Assembly (NCBI RefSeq): GCF_902686445.1
Contig: NC_062226.1
Location: 13,674,001 to 13,738,000, forward strand
Source: Sciurus carolinensis
Lineage: Eukaryota; Chordata; Mammalia; Rodentia; Sciuridae
Length of the DNA: 64,000 bases
Reading direction: 5' to 3'
The notes beneath the pieces were generated by a model. That model was not told the DNA's origin and searched no databases. It was given only the letters and a program-made list of their open reading frames with translations. Shown one piece after another: positions 11,671-22,600 of the stretch. The position numbers and the translations under genes are program-made. The first letter of the stretch is position 1, and every line of letters begins with the position of its first letter.

Positions 11671-11990
11671 TGTTATACTTTGGATATGTGGTATCTCCCA
11701 AAATTTCCTGTGTTAATGCAGGAATATTCAGAGGTGAAGTGACTGGATTATGAGAGCTGTGACCTAACCAGTCCCTCCCAGCTGGAATGGACTCCTTGGA
11801 TAGCATCTCTAGACATGTGGGGTGAGGCTGGATAAGGTTGGTCCTGGGGGCGTGCCTTGGAAGGGTGCATCTTCCCTGTGACCCTTTCTTCCCCCTCTGA
11901 AGAAAGGTGTGAGAGACTGATGTCAGGGCCACCTGGGGATGTAGATGAGGAACAATGGGCAGATAGCAGGGCTCTCCCACTCTTGTTCAC
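11671..11990 (+). mobile_element. MaLR-type LTR fragment
   Basis: Starts TGTTATACTTTGGATATG and contains the phrases for 'cagaggtgaagtgactgga' and 'tatgagagctgtgacctaa' typical of mammalian apparent LTR retrotransposons. The right end is worn and no target duplication could be found. It lies just downstream of the C5 exon-1 relic. Confidence 0.65.
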
Positions 11991-12641
11991 CTAGAGCAGC
12001 TCCACTCTATTTACATATCAAACTTCCCTGTTGGGCTTATTTTCAATAAATGTTTGGGCAGCTCAATGTATATTTCAGCCCACTTACGTACACACATGCC
12101 CAATGGGAAACAACTGAGTAATGAGAGATATGTATTCTTAAGTTTTCCTAACTGGATGTAGTTTGTCTTCTGAAATTCCTTTCCACACTGCTATTAAGGA
12201 GAAGCACTTAAATAAAGCCATGTGCCACGTTCTCCAGAGCTGGAAGCAGTAATCCATATATTACCCAGAGTTCCAAAGACACACCAAACTGAGGGTATAA
12301 GTAGATGAAGAAGAACAGCATGAAGGCATGAGACTACGGGCAGGCTGAGGAGCAAAGGTGTCCTACCAGAAGCACCGAGTGCCGCCCTTCCACAGTTGAT
12401 TGAACACACCTTGTGTGATCCCAAGTCTCAATGGAGAATGATCTAATTCTGGGGAGACACCTCCTTTTCTCTGGTGGGCTCCAGAGACTGAATAGGCCTG
12501 TGCACATTGCATGGGGCACTCATGGGCCATACCACCTCTCCTGCACCAGCCAGGCAGCAGGCACCTGAAGCCAGCAGTCTGGTGGACTGAGTTTCTCAAA
12601 ATGAGAACACACACAAAATTTTTTTTTTTGTTTTCTGGATT
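11991..12641. other. Intergenic, nothing recognised
   Basis: No exon or repeat could be identified; the frames present have no known domain. Confidence 0.5.
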
Positions 12642-12656
12642 TAAAACCCAATTATG

Positions 12657-13848
12657 AGGTCCAGAGCTTCAACATGTCGGCTTAGGACCAGACTTTCTCA
12701 ACAGGACTCCCATAGCACAAGAAATAAAAGCAAGAATCAATAACTGGGATAGATTCAAACTAAAAAGCTTTCTCTCAGCAAAGGAAACTATCAGCAATGC
12801 GAAGAAAGAGCCTACAGAGTGAGAGAAAATCTTTGCCAATCATACTTCAGATAGAGCACTAATCTCCAGAATCTATAAAGAACTCAAAAAACTCTACACC
12901 AAGAATGCAAATAATTCAATCGACAAATGGGCTAAGGAAACGAATAGACACTTCACAGAAGAAGATCTACAAGCAATCAACAAACATATAGAAAAATGTT
13001 CAACATCTCTAGTAATAAGAGAAATGCAAATCAAAACCACCCTAAGATTCCATCTCACCCCAATTAGAATGGCGATTATCAAGAATACAAGCAACAACAG
13101 GTGTTGGCGAGGATGTGGGGAGAAAGGTACACTCATACATTGCTGGTGGGGTTGCAAATTAGTGCAGCCACTCTGGAAAGCACTATGGAGACTCCTTAGA
13201 AAACTTGGAATGGAACCACCATTTGACCCAGCTATCCCACTCCTTGGCCTATACCCAAAGGACTTAAAATCAGCATATTACAGAGATACAGCCACATCAA
13301 TGTTCATAGCTGCTCAGTTCACAATAGCCAGATTGTGGAACCAACCTAGATGTCCTTCAATTGATGAATGGATAAAGAAAATGTGGTATATATATATACA
13401 ATGGAATATTACTCTGCCATAAAGAATGATAAAATTATGGCATTTGCAGGCCAAATGGATGAAACTGGAGATATCATGCTAAGTGAGATAAGCCAATCTC
13501 AAAAAACCAAAGGAAGAATGATATCGCTAATAAGTGGATGATGACATATAATGGGGGGTGGGAGGGGTTAGTGTTAGGGTTAGAGTTAGGTTTAGGGAAG
13601 GGGGCAAGAATGGAGGAAGGAAGGGCTGTATAGAGGGAAAAGAGGGGTGGGAGGGGTGGGGGGGGAAGGGAAAAAAATAACAGAATGAATCAAACATTAC
13701 CCTATGTAAATTTATGATTACACAAATGGTATGCCTTTACGCCATGTACAAACAGAGAAACAACATGTATCCCGTTTGTTTACAATAAAAAAAAATTCTC
13801 GTTTGATAACAATGCAAAACTTTTACCTAAAAAAAATAAAATAAAAAA
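12657..13848 (+). mobile_element. L1 insertion, 5'-truncated, with intact target duplication
   Basis: 1.19 kb, starting inside ORF2 and running to the L1 3' UTR and an A-rich tail. The 15-bp duplication TAAAACCCAATTATG occurs at 12,642-12,656 and 13,849-13,863. The ORF2 end is broken. After the usual AATAAAAAAAA there is a short extra stretch (about 13,799-13,829) before a second A-rich tail. Confidence 0.9.
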
Positions 13849-13863
13849 TAAAACCCAATTATG

Positions 13864-15823
13864 CCTCTCTATGAATTGTTGGTTTTAAAAATGATAAGAC
13901 AGTAGCTGAACAAACTTCATAAAAATTTACAGCCCAGCAGAGGGCAATGCACAATAGAGTTGTTTGGTATAATGAGATAAGGCCTGCTTTAAAATTAATG
14001 TTTGCAGTGACTAGAAGATGTCTATAAGCCCTTCTCTAAGACTCAGTGATGTCTGAATTGCTTCAGACAATCCTGGAATTGTGAAAAGAAAATCATAAGG
14101 AATAAAATCATTTATCATATATAAAAAGAGGTCTGCAGTTTTAATTAGTAGAAAATAAGTTTCTAGACTTTTTTTAACTAAATAAGTGTGAAATATATAT
14201 TCAAAGACTGTTTAAAATATGCAAAATTATTATTCTTCTAGGAGCACCTTCATGTCATGGTGACTTCAGGGAATCATCATACTTCAGACCCTCGGCTGTG
14301 GGAAGGATGAGACCGTGGAGCCTGGAGAACCAAGCAGGACCAGATCAGGAGGGGCCCTGTAACCAGGTTAAATCATTTGACCTCCACTTTGAGGCCAGAA
14401 TCCAGGTTAAGTGACCATCATAGCTTCTGCCAGATTTGAGATTCTCCTGTTTTAGAAATGTAGTATTTATACAAAAATAAAATCAAAGACTCACTCAAAG
14501 GTCACATTGTACACCATAAAGAAAATTCCATCTTCAATCCACATTTAAAAGACAGATTAAAAAAAAAAAACTTTTAGTTACACTTTTAGTTAAATTTTAT
14601 TTGAAAATCTATAAATTGTTGAACTTTAGTTCTAGTCAGAATCTTTGAACTCCATTGTTCTGTAAATATTTTCTACCAGCGATACATGCAAATTCCATTT
14701 ATTAGTATTTACCCTATAGCACAAGCAAATAAACTTTGCACTTAAAGCAACATATTGCCCACATCTTAAATTTCTATTCCCAAAAATGTACTTTGTTTGC
14801 TTTAATTTGACCCATCTTTGACAACTGAATCATTTCACAGATTTCCTTTTGAGACAATTGGCCTTAGATATTCAGACAATAGTGGCAGATTTCTGCCATT
14901 TCAATATTTGTAAGAGACACCTTTAGTGAAATTAGTAGTCAAATTTTCTTTCATGTTGGTAAATACAGTCTTATTAATTCAATGCAAAGAATGTCAATGT
15001 GACCATAAATATCCAATTTATAGAAATATGTTTAGACAGTTGTTTTATTTAAAAGAGTACCTATTGTATTCTAAAGTGGAAATGAGTAATAATAAATGTT
15101 AAATTTAAAATGTCTTATTAATACAAAACATAAAAACAAAAATATTAAAGAAATTTTTAAAAACTATATTTACTATGCTCCATTTTTATAGGTAGTTTTA
15201 ATATTTTTTGAGGTCTTATTTTAAAATTATTAAAATCCCTACTGAGACATGAGTTTCTAACATACAGATATTCTATTTCTCAGTGTATACTGAATTCCAG
15301 TGAGCAGTGCATATGAACTGAGGTATTGGAGGATATGTGTTCCCTTCTAGCCACTGAAGTGTTTGGTTGGTACTTAGAGAATGAAGGCAGCATCCAGAGC
15401 ATGACATGCTGGTTGCCGGTCACAAACTTTTCTCTGCCTCATGCTCAGCTCTTTCTCTAGACTGGGAAGGACAAGGAGCCAGTCCTTGGATCCTCTTTGC
15501 AGATGTAGTTTATCCTTAAACTGTTTCCAGCACCAAGGATGGACCCACCAAAGGTTTTCTCTAAAAGAGACAACCTTGTGAGCCTTGACTCATTCAGACG
15601 CCTTCTAAGACCATCTGAGTTTAAAACTGAATCCAGGTAAGTCTTCTTCAGTATCAGAAACAAGTGCGATTGACCAGAGACATGCAGAAAGATGATAAGC
15701 CCAGAGAAAATTCCCTGTTGTAGAGAAGAAAAGGAGAAGGCAATGTGGCTTCCTGGTTTTTTAGCACTGAGCCATTCTTCATAGTGCCAACTCCTAAATT
15801 AGAATTCTTTTATTTGTATTGTG
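13864..15823. other. AT-rich intergenic DNA
   Basis: About 2 kb of AT-rich sequence between two L1 insertions. No repeat family or exon is recognised. Confidence 0.5.
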
Positions 15824-15837
15824 AAAAGTAAGCTCCC

Positions 15838-16331
15838 TATGCACACTGATGTGGCTGCATCACTGTAGTATGCTGATTTTAAGTCCTTTGGGTAGAGGTC
15901 AAGGAGTGGGATAGCTGGGTCAAATGGTGGGTCCATTCCAAGTTTTCTGAGGAATCTCCATACTGCTTTCCAGAGTGGCTGCACCAATTTGCAATCCCAC
16001 CAGCAATGTGAGTATACCTTTTTCCCCACATCCTTGCCAACACCTGTTGTTGTTTCAAAAAACCAAAAGCTGAATGTTTTCTCTGATAAGTGGATGATAT
16101 ATATAACAGAACAGGGAGGGGGTTAGGGAAGAATGAAGGAAGGATGAATAGTATAGAGGGAAATGAGGGGTGGGAGGGGGCGGGGGAAGGAAAGAATGGA
16201 ATGAGACAAACATCATTACCCCATGTACATGTATGATTACACAGTGAGACTCTACTTCATGTACAACCAGAGAAATGAAAGTTGTACCTCATTTGTGTAC
16301 AATGAACCAAAAAATAATAATACAAAGAAAA
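15838..16331. mobile_element. Twin-primed (5'-inverted) L1 insertion in the C5 promoter region
   Basis: 15,838 to about 16,051 is L1 ORF2 sequence on the minus strand. At about 16,052 it switches to the plus strand and runs through the L1 3' end to an A-rich tail. A segment between the two halves is missing. The flanks carry an imperfect duplication (AAAAGTAAGCTCCC at 15,824, AAAAGTAAGTTTCCC at 16,332). This is the classic product of twin priming. Confidence 0.85.
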
Positions 16332-16452
16332 AAAAGTAAGTTTCCCCCTGGGTTGGGTGTAAATTGCTCTAAAATACCTCCTATCCTTGTTCCTAGGCAT
16401 GAAAGGGTGTTTTTGTTCTAATTTTAGTTTTCTTAGAGATACCTCTTTCAGA

Positions 16453-16465
16453 ATTAATAATTAAC
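16453..16465. promoter_or_regulatory. HNF1-type palindromic site in C5 promoter
   Basis: ATTAATAATTAAC matches the HNF1 consensus GTTAATNATTAAC at 12 of 13 positions. It lies about 97 bp upstream of the start codon. HNF1 drives many liver-specific plasma-protein genes, so the site fits hepatic expression of C5. Use in vivo is inferred. Confidence 0.7.
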
Positions 16466-16503
16466 CAGAAAAATAATTTATCCAGCTCTTTAAACACAAT
16501 TTA

Positions 16504-16561
16504 TTTAAAAGGAAAGTAACTTCAAACAGGTTGAGTCTATGGTTTTGTACCACCTGTAGCC
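16504..16561 (+). promoter_or_regulatory. C5 core promoter and 5' UTR
   Basis: A TATA-like stretch TTTAAAAGG (16,504-16,512) is followed by about 50 bp to the ATG, so the 5' UTR would be short. The sequence before the start, CCTGTAGCCATG, gives a purine-poor but usable context. The transcription start itself cannot be read from the sequence. Confidence 0.5.
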
Positions 16562-16626
16562 ATGAACCTTTTGGAAATACTTTGTTTTTTAATTTTTCTG
16601 GAGACAAGTTGGGGACAGGAACAAAT
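16562..16626 (+). CDS. C5: C5 exon 1: start codon and signal peptide
   Basis: 65 nt, 21 codons plus 2 bases. It starts [12 protein letters not shown] and ends SWGQEQ. A hydrophobic core followed by SWG gives a signal-peptidase site before QEQ, as in other C5 proteins. The ATG is the only one in frame ahead of the hydrophobic stretch. The donor AT/GTGAGT follows at 16,627. Asn2 and Glu5 make the N-terminal region more polar than the Gly-rich human version. Confidence 0.92.
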
Positions 16627-19600
16627 GTGAGTAAAACAAATCATCTTCATTTTATAATGGATCTTAGTGGTGATGAGTGGAAAAGCAAATTCAACAGATT
16701 GTGTTGATTTGAAAACAACTTTCTTCTGAGAGCACCAAATGGATAGTCTCAGTTCTGAATGGAACTAAGTCAAGGAAGCATTTGATTTGATGAGTGACTA
16801 ACAAAGTGACAGTTTTGTGAAATTGTTATTTATAAAAATTTACATAAGTGATTACTCAGATTCTACTTCAAAAAGGGAACAAAGTCAACTCACGATAATA
16901 ACTTATTTGTCATTTCTTGCTTATTTGTATTTAGTGCTTAATTTGCGTTTTTCATGGACTATACAGAGTTACTTGGGGGTCATCTCTCATCCTGTGATTT
17001 GAAATTTTATTGTTGTAATTAATTATGTCTACATTTCTGAGCTGATTCTTCGCAAGACTTTTAGTGATATTGAAATTCTGTGCATTTTTAATTTTGTCCT
17101 ACAAACAATGGTTTCAGATCTAGAAACAATATTTGAGTACTGAAAAGTAACTGGGTATAATCAAATGGAACCAACTCATTTCATGCATGAGGGTAAGTCC
17201 AGATAGGGCAAGTGATTGGCCAAAGGTCACACCACTAGAGAGAGACAGAGGCAGGATTTCATTCATGTCTTCTCCTTATCACTTCAGTTTTTTCCATTGT
17301 CAAAAATGTGCATATAGGGCTGGAGTTGTAGCTCAGTGGTAGAGCACTTGCCCAGCAAGTGTGAGGCACTGGGTTTGCTCCTCAGCAAAATAAATGAATA
17401 AAATAAAGGTATTATGTCCATCTATAACTAAAAAAATGTGTATATAAACATGTTAAGTGTATTGTAAATATAAATATATACTTAGGATATCATAAATTCA
17501 TAGTATTTTCTCATCTCTAGTCTTGAGATTTTGTCACATGGTCACAATGACACCATTACCTTAAGTAGTTTTTATTTTCTCTTGAAAGACAAGGAATTGA
17601 AGCTCAGAGGAATTTGTATTAATTGACTTCACATTAGTGGTAAAACTGGGGCTAAAACCTGGAATCCTAAGATTCTTGTCCAAGGACATTCTGAATTCTT
17701 CCCTTCTCCATTGCATTGACCCTTACTAGGAAGCACCTCCTCACCCACTCTGAAGAAGTGAGAGTGTGCCATTTACAACATGGTAATCAGTTACTTAGAA
17801 TGGTTGACTGAGCAGATATTTATTGAGCACCTACCATGTGATAGCACTGAGGGTATGGCAGATGACAAAAGACATCTTTCACAGAAGCAAATGAAGAATG
17901 AATGAACCAATGAAAGAAGGAATAAATGAGGATAGGCAGCTATTAGTATTATGAAGTGAAAAATCCAAAGAGAAAAAGTTGAGGGGCTGGGGTTGTGGCT
18001 CAGTGGTGTAATGCTCGCCTGGAACACGTGAGGCACAGGGTTTGATCCTCAGCTCCACATAAAAATAAAATAAAGGTATTGTGTCCACCAACAACTTAAA
18101 ACTATATATTAAAGAAAAAGTTGATGGAGCACTATTTAAAAGTGTGGACGGGAGGGATCCCTTGAGGTGACACTTGAGCAGATATTGAAGTAAGATAGGA
18201 AGCCATGTGATCATCTGGGGAAAACATTCTAGGTAGAGGCCAAAGAAGCATTCTCACCTCTGCAAGCTCAGCAGTTGATCCTCTGCAGCTGTTGAAAGAA
18301 AATGAAAATATGAAATTCATCATATGGATAGATCATAATATCAGTACATCAATAAGGATTCCAGAGTCAATTTAAAGAACTACTAAACACTGAATAGGAT
18401 GTGTGTCACTTCTACCACCACATAAACAACTTGAAACCATACTGAACTAAAAAATACAAAGTTTTTAAAAATATTAAAATTAAAATAGCCTTTAATTCCT
18501 AGATTTTTCTTTTTTCCATATTTTATTGGTACATTATAATTATACATAAGGTTGGTGTTTGATGTTATATATTCCTACATGTACACAATATAACAAAATA
18601 ATTTGGTCAAGATTTTTCCCAGTATTTACTCTTTCCAACCTCCTATCTCTCTCCTTGGTCCCTTTCCTCTACTGTACTGGTCTCTGATTTTTCATGAGGT
18701 TCTCCCTTGCTGTACACCTTTTGTGTCCATTTTCCTCTCTGGCTTCCACATATGAGAGAAAACATCTGACCCTTTACTTTCTGAGTTTGCCTTATTTCAC
18801 TTAAGATAATGTTCTCAAGCTCTGTCCATTTTTCTGCAAATGACATGACTTCATTCTTCTTTATTGCTGAGTAAAACTTCATTGTGTATATATATCATAT
18901 CTATTCATCCATTGATGGACGCCTAGGCTGGTTCCATAGATTGGCTATTGTGAATTGTGCTGCTATAAATGTGTACATATGTATCACTGTAATATAATTT
19001 TAATTCTCTAGGATAAATACAAAAAGTTGTATAGCTGAGTCTTGTGGTGGTTCCATTCCTAGTGTTTTGAGGAAACTGCACACTGATTTCTGTAGTAGTT
19101 ATACTAATTTACAATACCATCAACAGTGTATATGTGTTCCTTTTTCTCCACATGCTCTGCAGTATTTATTATAGTTTGCATTCTTGATGGTTGCCATTCT
19201 AACTGGATTAAAATGATGTCTCAGTGTAATTTTGATTTACATTTCCCTGGTTGCTAAAGATATTTGAACATTTTTTCATATATTTATTGGCCACATATAT
19301 TTTTTTCTTTTGAGGAATGTCTATTTAGTTTATTTGCCCATATATTAATAGGGATATTTGCTTTTTCATGTTAAGTTTATTGAATTCTTTATACATTGTA
19401 GATATGAATCCTCTGTCAGAAGAGTAACTAACAAAGATTTTCTTCTGTTCTATAGATTCACTTTTCACATTCTTAATTGTTTCCTCTACTGTGCAAAAAC
19501 TTTCTCATTTGATGTCATCCCTTTATTAATTCTTGGTATTATTTTCTGAGTTTTAGGAGTCCTATTGAAGAAGTTGTTGCCTATATATTGACCCTATATT

Positions 19601-22600
19601 TTCTTCTAGGAGTTATATAGTTTCTGATCTATTTCCTAGGTCTTTGATTCATTTTGAGTTGATTTTTGTGCAGGGTGAGATATAAGGGTCTGGTCTCTCT
19701 CCTCTACTTATGAATGTCCAGTTTTCCCAGCACCATTTGTTTAAAAAGCTGTCTTTTCTCCAATGTGTTTTTAGCATCTTTATCAAGGCTCAGACAACTG
19801 TATCTCTGTGGGTTTGTCTCTGTTTCTTATATTCTGTACCATTGGTCTACGTACCTACTTTTATGCCAGTACCATGCATTGAACACCTTCAAGTCTTCCC
19901 TGGTTGCTATTATTACCTTTCTAAACATAAACCAAATCCCCAGCTCTATTTCCCAGATCTTGGAAACTATGTTGAAATTATCATAGATCACAAAATAAAT
20001 TTTGATTTAAAAATATCATTTTAAGTTAAAATATGCTTATTTTAAGCTGAATCTCACAAATGAGAGGAAAAAAATACATAAAGTATAAGAACACATGTTA
20101 TATAAATATACCCAGACTTTTTCTCTTTCAACAGCTATGTCATTTCAGCACCAAAAGTATTTCATGTTGGAGCATCTGAAAATATTGTAATTCAAGCTTA
20201 TGGATACACCGAAGCATTTGAAGCAACAGTCTCTATCAAAAGTTATCCTGATAAAAAAATTATTTACTCTTTGGGTTATGTTATTTTATACCCAGAAAAT
20301 AAATTCCAAAACTCTGCAGTCTTAATGGTATGTATTTATCCTTCATTTTCTTTATATATACAGAATGTTTCTGATAAAATATGTATAAAGCTTGAATATT
20401 GATAAACATAAGATTTGACCATTGGCACCCTGCTACCACTATGTAATTATTAGGTGGTTATCAGTCACTAATGATAATATGAGTGAAACAGAAATTCTAA
20501 CCTGAAGAATTGTGTCTTCAATGCAAATGAATGTTCAGATTCTCTTTTTAAAAAAATATTTTTAGTTCTAGATGGACACAATTCCTTTATTTATTTATGT
20601 GGTGCTCAAAATCTAACCCAGTGCCTCACACGTGCTAAGCAAGTGCTCTACTACTGAGCCACAACCCCAGCCCCGTTCAGATTCTTATTGGAAAGTAACA
20701 TGTGTGCATTTGCTTAAACTCAAATATTCTAAAATGATAGCTTCCAAGGGTAATAAAACTATTGACTGCTAAAGTGAATAGCTCTCATCAACATTCCACA
20801 GTAAAAAGAAATATCAACCTTGACCAAATAACTTTTTCCATTAAGATATTGCATAACAGACTAGAGAATGCTCACAAGTCATTTCTTATTTAAAATTCTG
20901 ATATTTAAAAAGAATCAGAAACATTAAGGAACAAAAAAGTCAGAAGAGGCTCTGGGGCTCATTTACATTATTCTTTCTCTACAGTAAGTTGAATTAAACA
21001 TTACAGTAAGTAAATTAAACATTAAAATTTTATAAAGAGCTTCAAATTAAAACTATGTTGCTTTTTAAATATTTTGAACTCATTTTTAAATCTGTTTTGA
21101 TTTTTTAATTATGTAAAAATCATGGGCATAAGATTATACCTACTATGAAGTTTATATTTATTAAATCATGTTTATGTTACAAATAATCAAGTGTCAATGC
21201 TGAGACTCTTTTATATATTTTATCCTTTTAAAAAGTGGTGTATAGAATTAGGCGCACTGGTGCACATCTTAATACCAGTGACTTGGGAGGATGAGTAAGG
21301 AGGATCGCAAGTTCAAAGACAGACTTAGCAATTTAGTGAGCCCCTGTCTCAAAATAAAAATTGGGCAGGGGATGTTGCTCAGTGTAGGGTGCACTAGGTT
21401 CAATCCCCAGTTCAAAAGGTGGTGCATATATTACTCATGTTTAAGAAATATTGATCTTAATAAATTCTAGCCAACATAGGGATTCTTTATGAAACTTTAG
21501 ATGGCAAATACAAATACTTTCAGATTTATTAAGAATTAAAATTTGTCCCCCACAGGTGTTGTTTTCAGTAGGCACTCTCTCATTTCATAAGATGCAAGGT
21601 TGCCACTAGCCACCTGTGATGTTCACCTTTAAATTTAAATCAATAGCTGTGCTATTGAACAGTCGTTGAAAAAGGAGATAAGGCGAGGGAATCCTAAAAA
21701 TCAATGTTTCTGAAGCATTTAATTTTATCTTAACAGTCTAACATATCTTTCTTTGCCAATTGTTGGATTTTGTGCCACTATCTTTTAAGGACAAGTCTAC
21801 TGACCTGAGTTCAAATCTTATTTATTACAGGTTACACCTTTAATGAATCATGTGTGTTCTACAGTGTTTCTTAAGAGTGGGGAAAGAAATTAAGATGTTT
21901 GCCAAATAATCTGAGTGCAGAATTCTACAGATTTTTACTATGTGTTCAAAATTGCTACAATAATCTCAAATATGTAATTCCATAGCTCTTGATTTTAGTA
22001 TTAATTTTCACCCCAGGTTTTAATTCCTGATTTTCTGAGAAACACTTTTCTTCCTGTATTACATATTTTTGTGTAAAATTTGCACATCATTGAATGCAAA
22101 GGGGATCAGCATAAGTACTTGCTCAGATTGGGAAGCATGCACGGTGGCCCCTGGAGCAGCAGTGGGTGATGGGCACAGTGTGCCCAGCATGAGCCAGGCT
22201 GCCACAGAGGCAGTGGAGAGCAGGGCTCATGCGGGGGGCTGACCAAGCAGCTTCTCACGAGTTCTGTGGCAGGGCTACCTTAAGAGTGTGCCAAACTTAG
22301 CAAGCATGGAAGCCAGAAGACTGTCAGTTCTTAAAGTTGGCGATGATAGTTGACACTGAAGGACTTTGGGCAAATTTGATGGACTCCTCTGGCTCCTGTA
22401 CCACTTCACAAATGGTGAGATGCGCACGCTCATTTTCAGTTTTAATGAGAGTGCTGTGGTGTTGAGAAAGTCAACACGTCTTAGAACCCTAGAATTACTT
22501 TTCTCTTCTGCATCAACGTTTTCTTTTACAGATACAACCCAAACAGCTGCCTGGAGGACTAGACTCTGTTTCACATGTGTATTTGGAAGTTGTTTCCAAG

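Larger units (their letters stand above)
16627..20134 (+). other. C5 intron 1
   Basis: GT-AG intron holding two ID SINEs, MIR-like stretches (about 17,170-17,290 and 17,570-17,700) and a reverse L1 (18.5-19.96 kb). Confidence 0.85.
20328..22531 (+). other. C5 intron 2
   Basis: Contains an ID SINE, a B1+ID SINE and otherwise AT-rich DNA with a short G+C-rich patch near 22,140-22,270. No extra exon is recognised. Confidence 0.85.

Noticed and set aside
13561..13600. Telomere-like GTTAGGGTTAG repeats
   Set aside because: The same tract occurs in the 3' UTR of the other L1 (59,380-59,410); it is part of the L1 family sequence and not an interstitial telomere.
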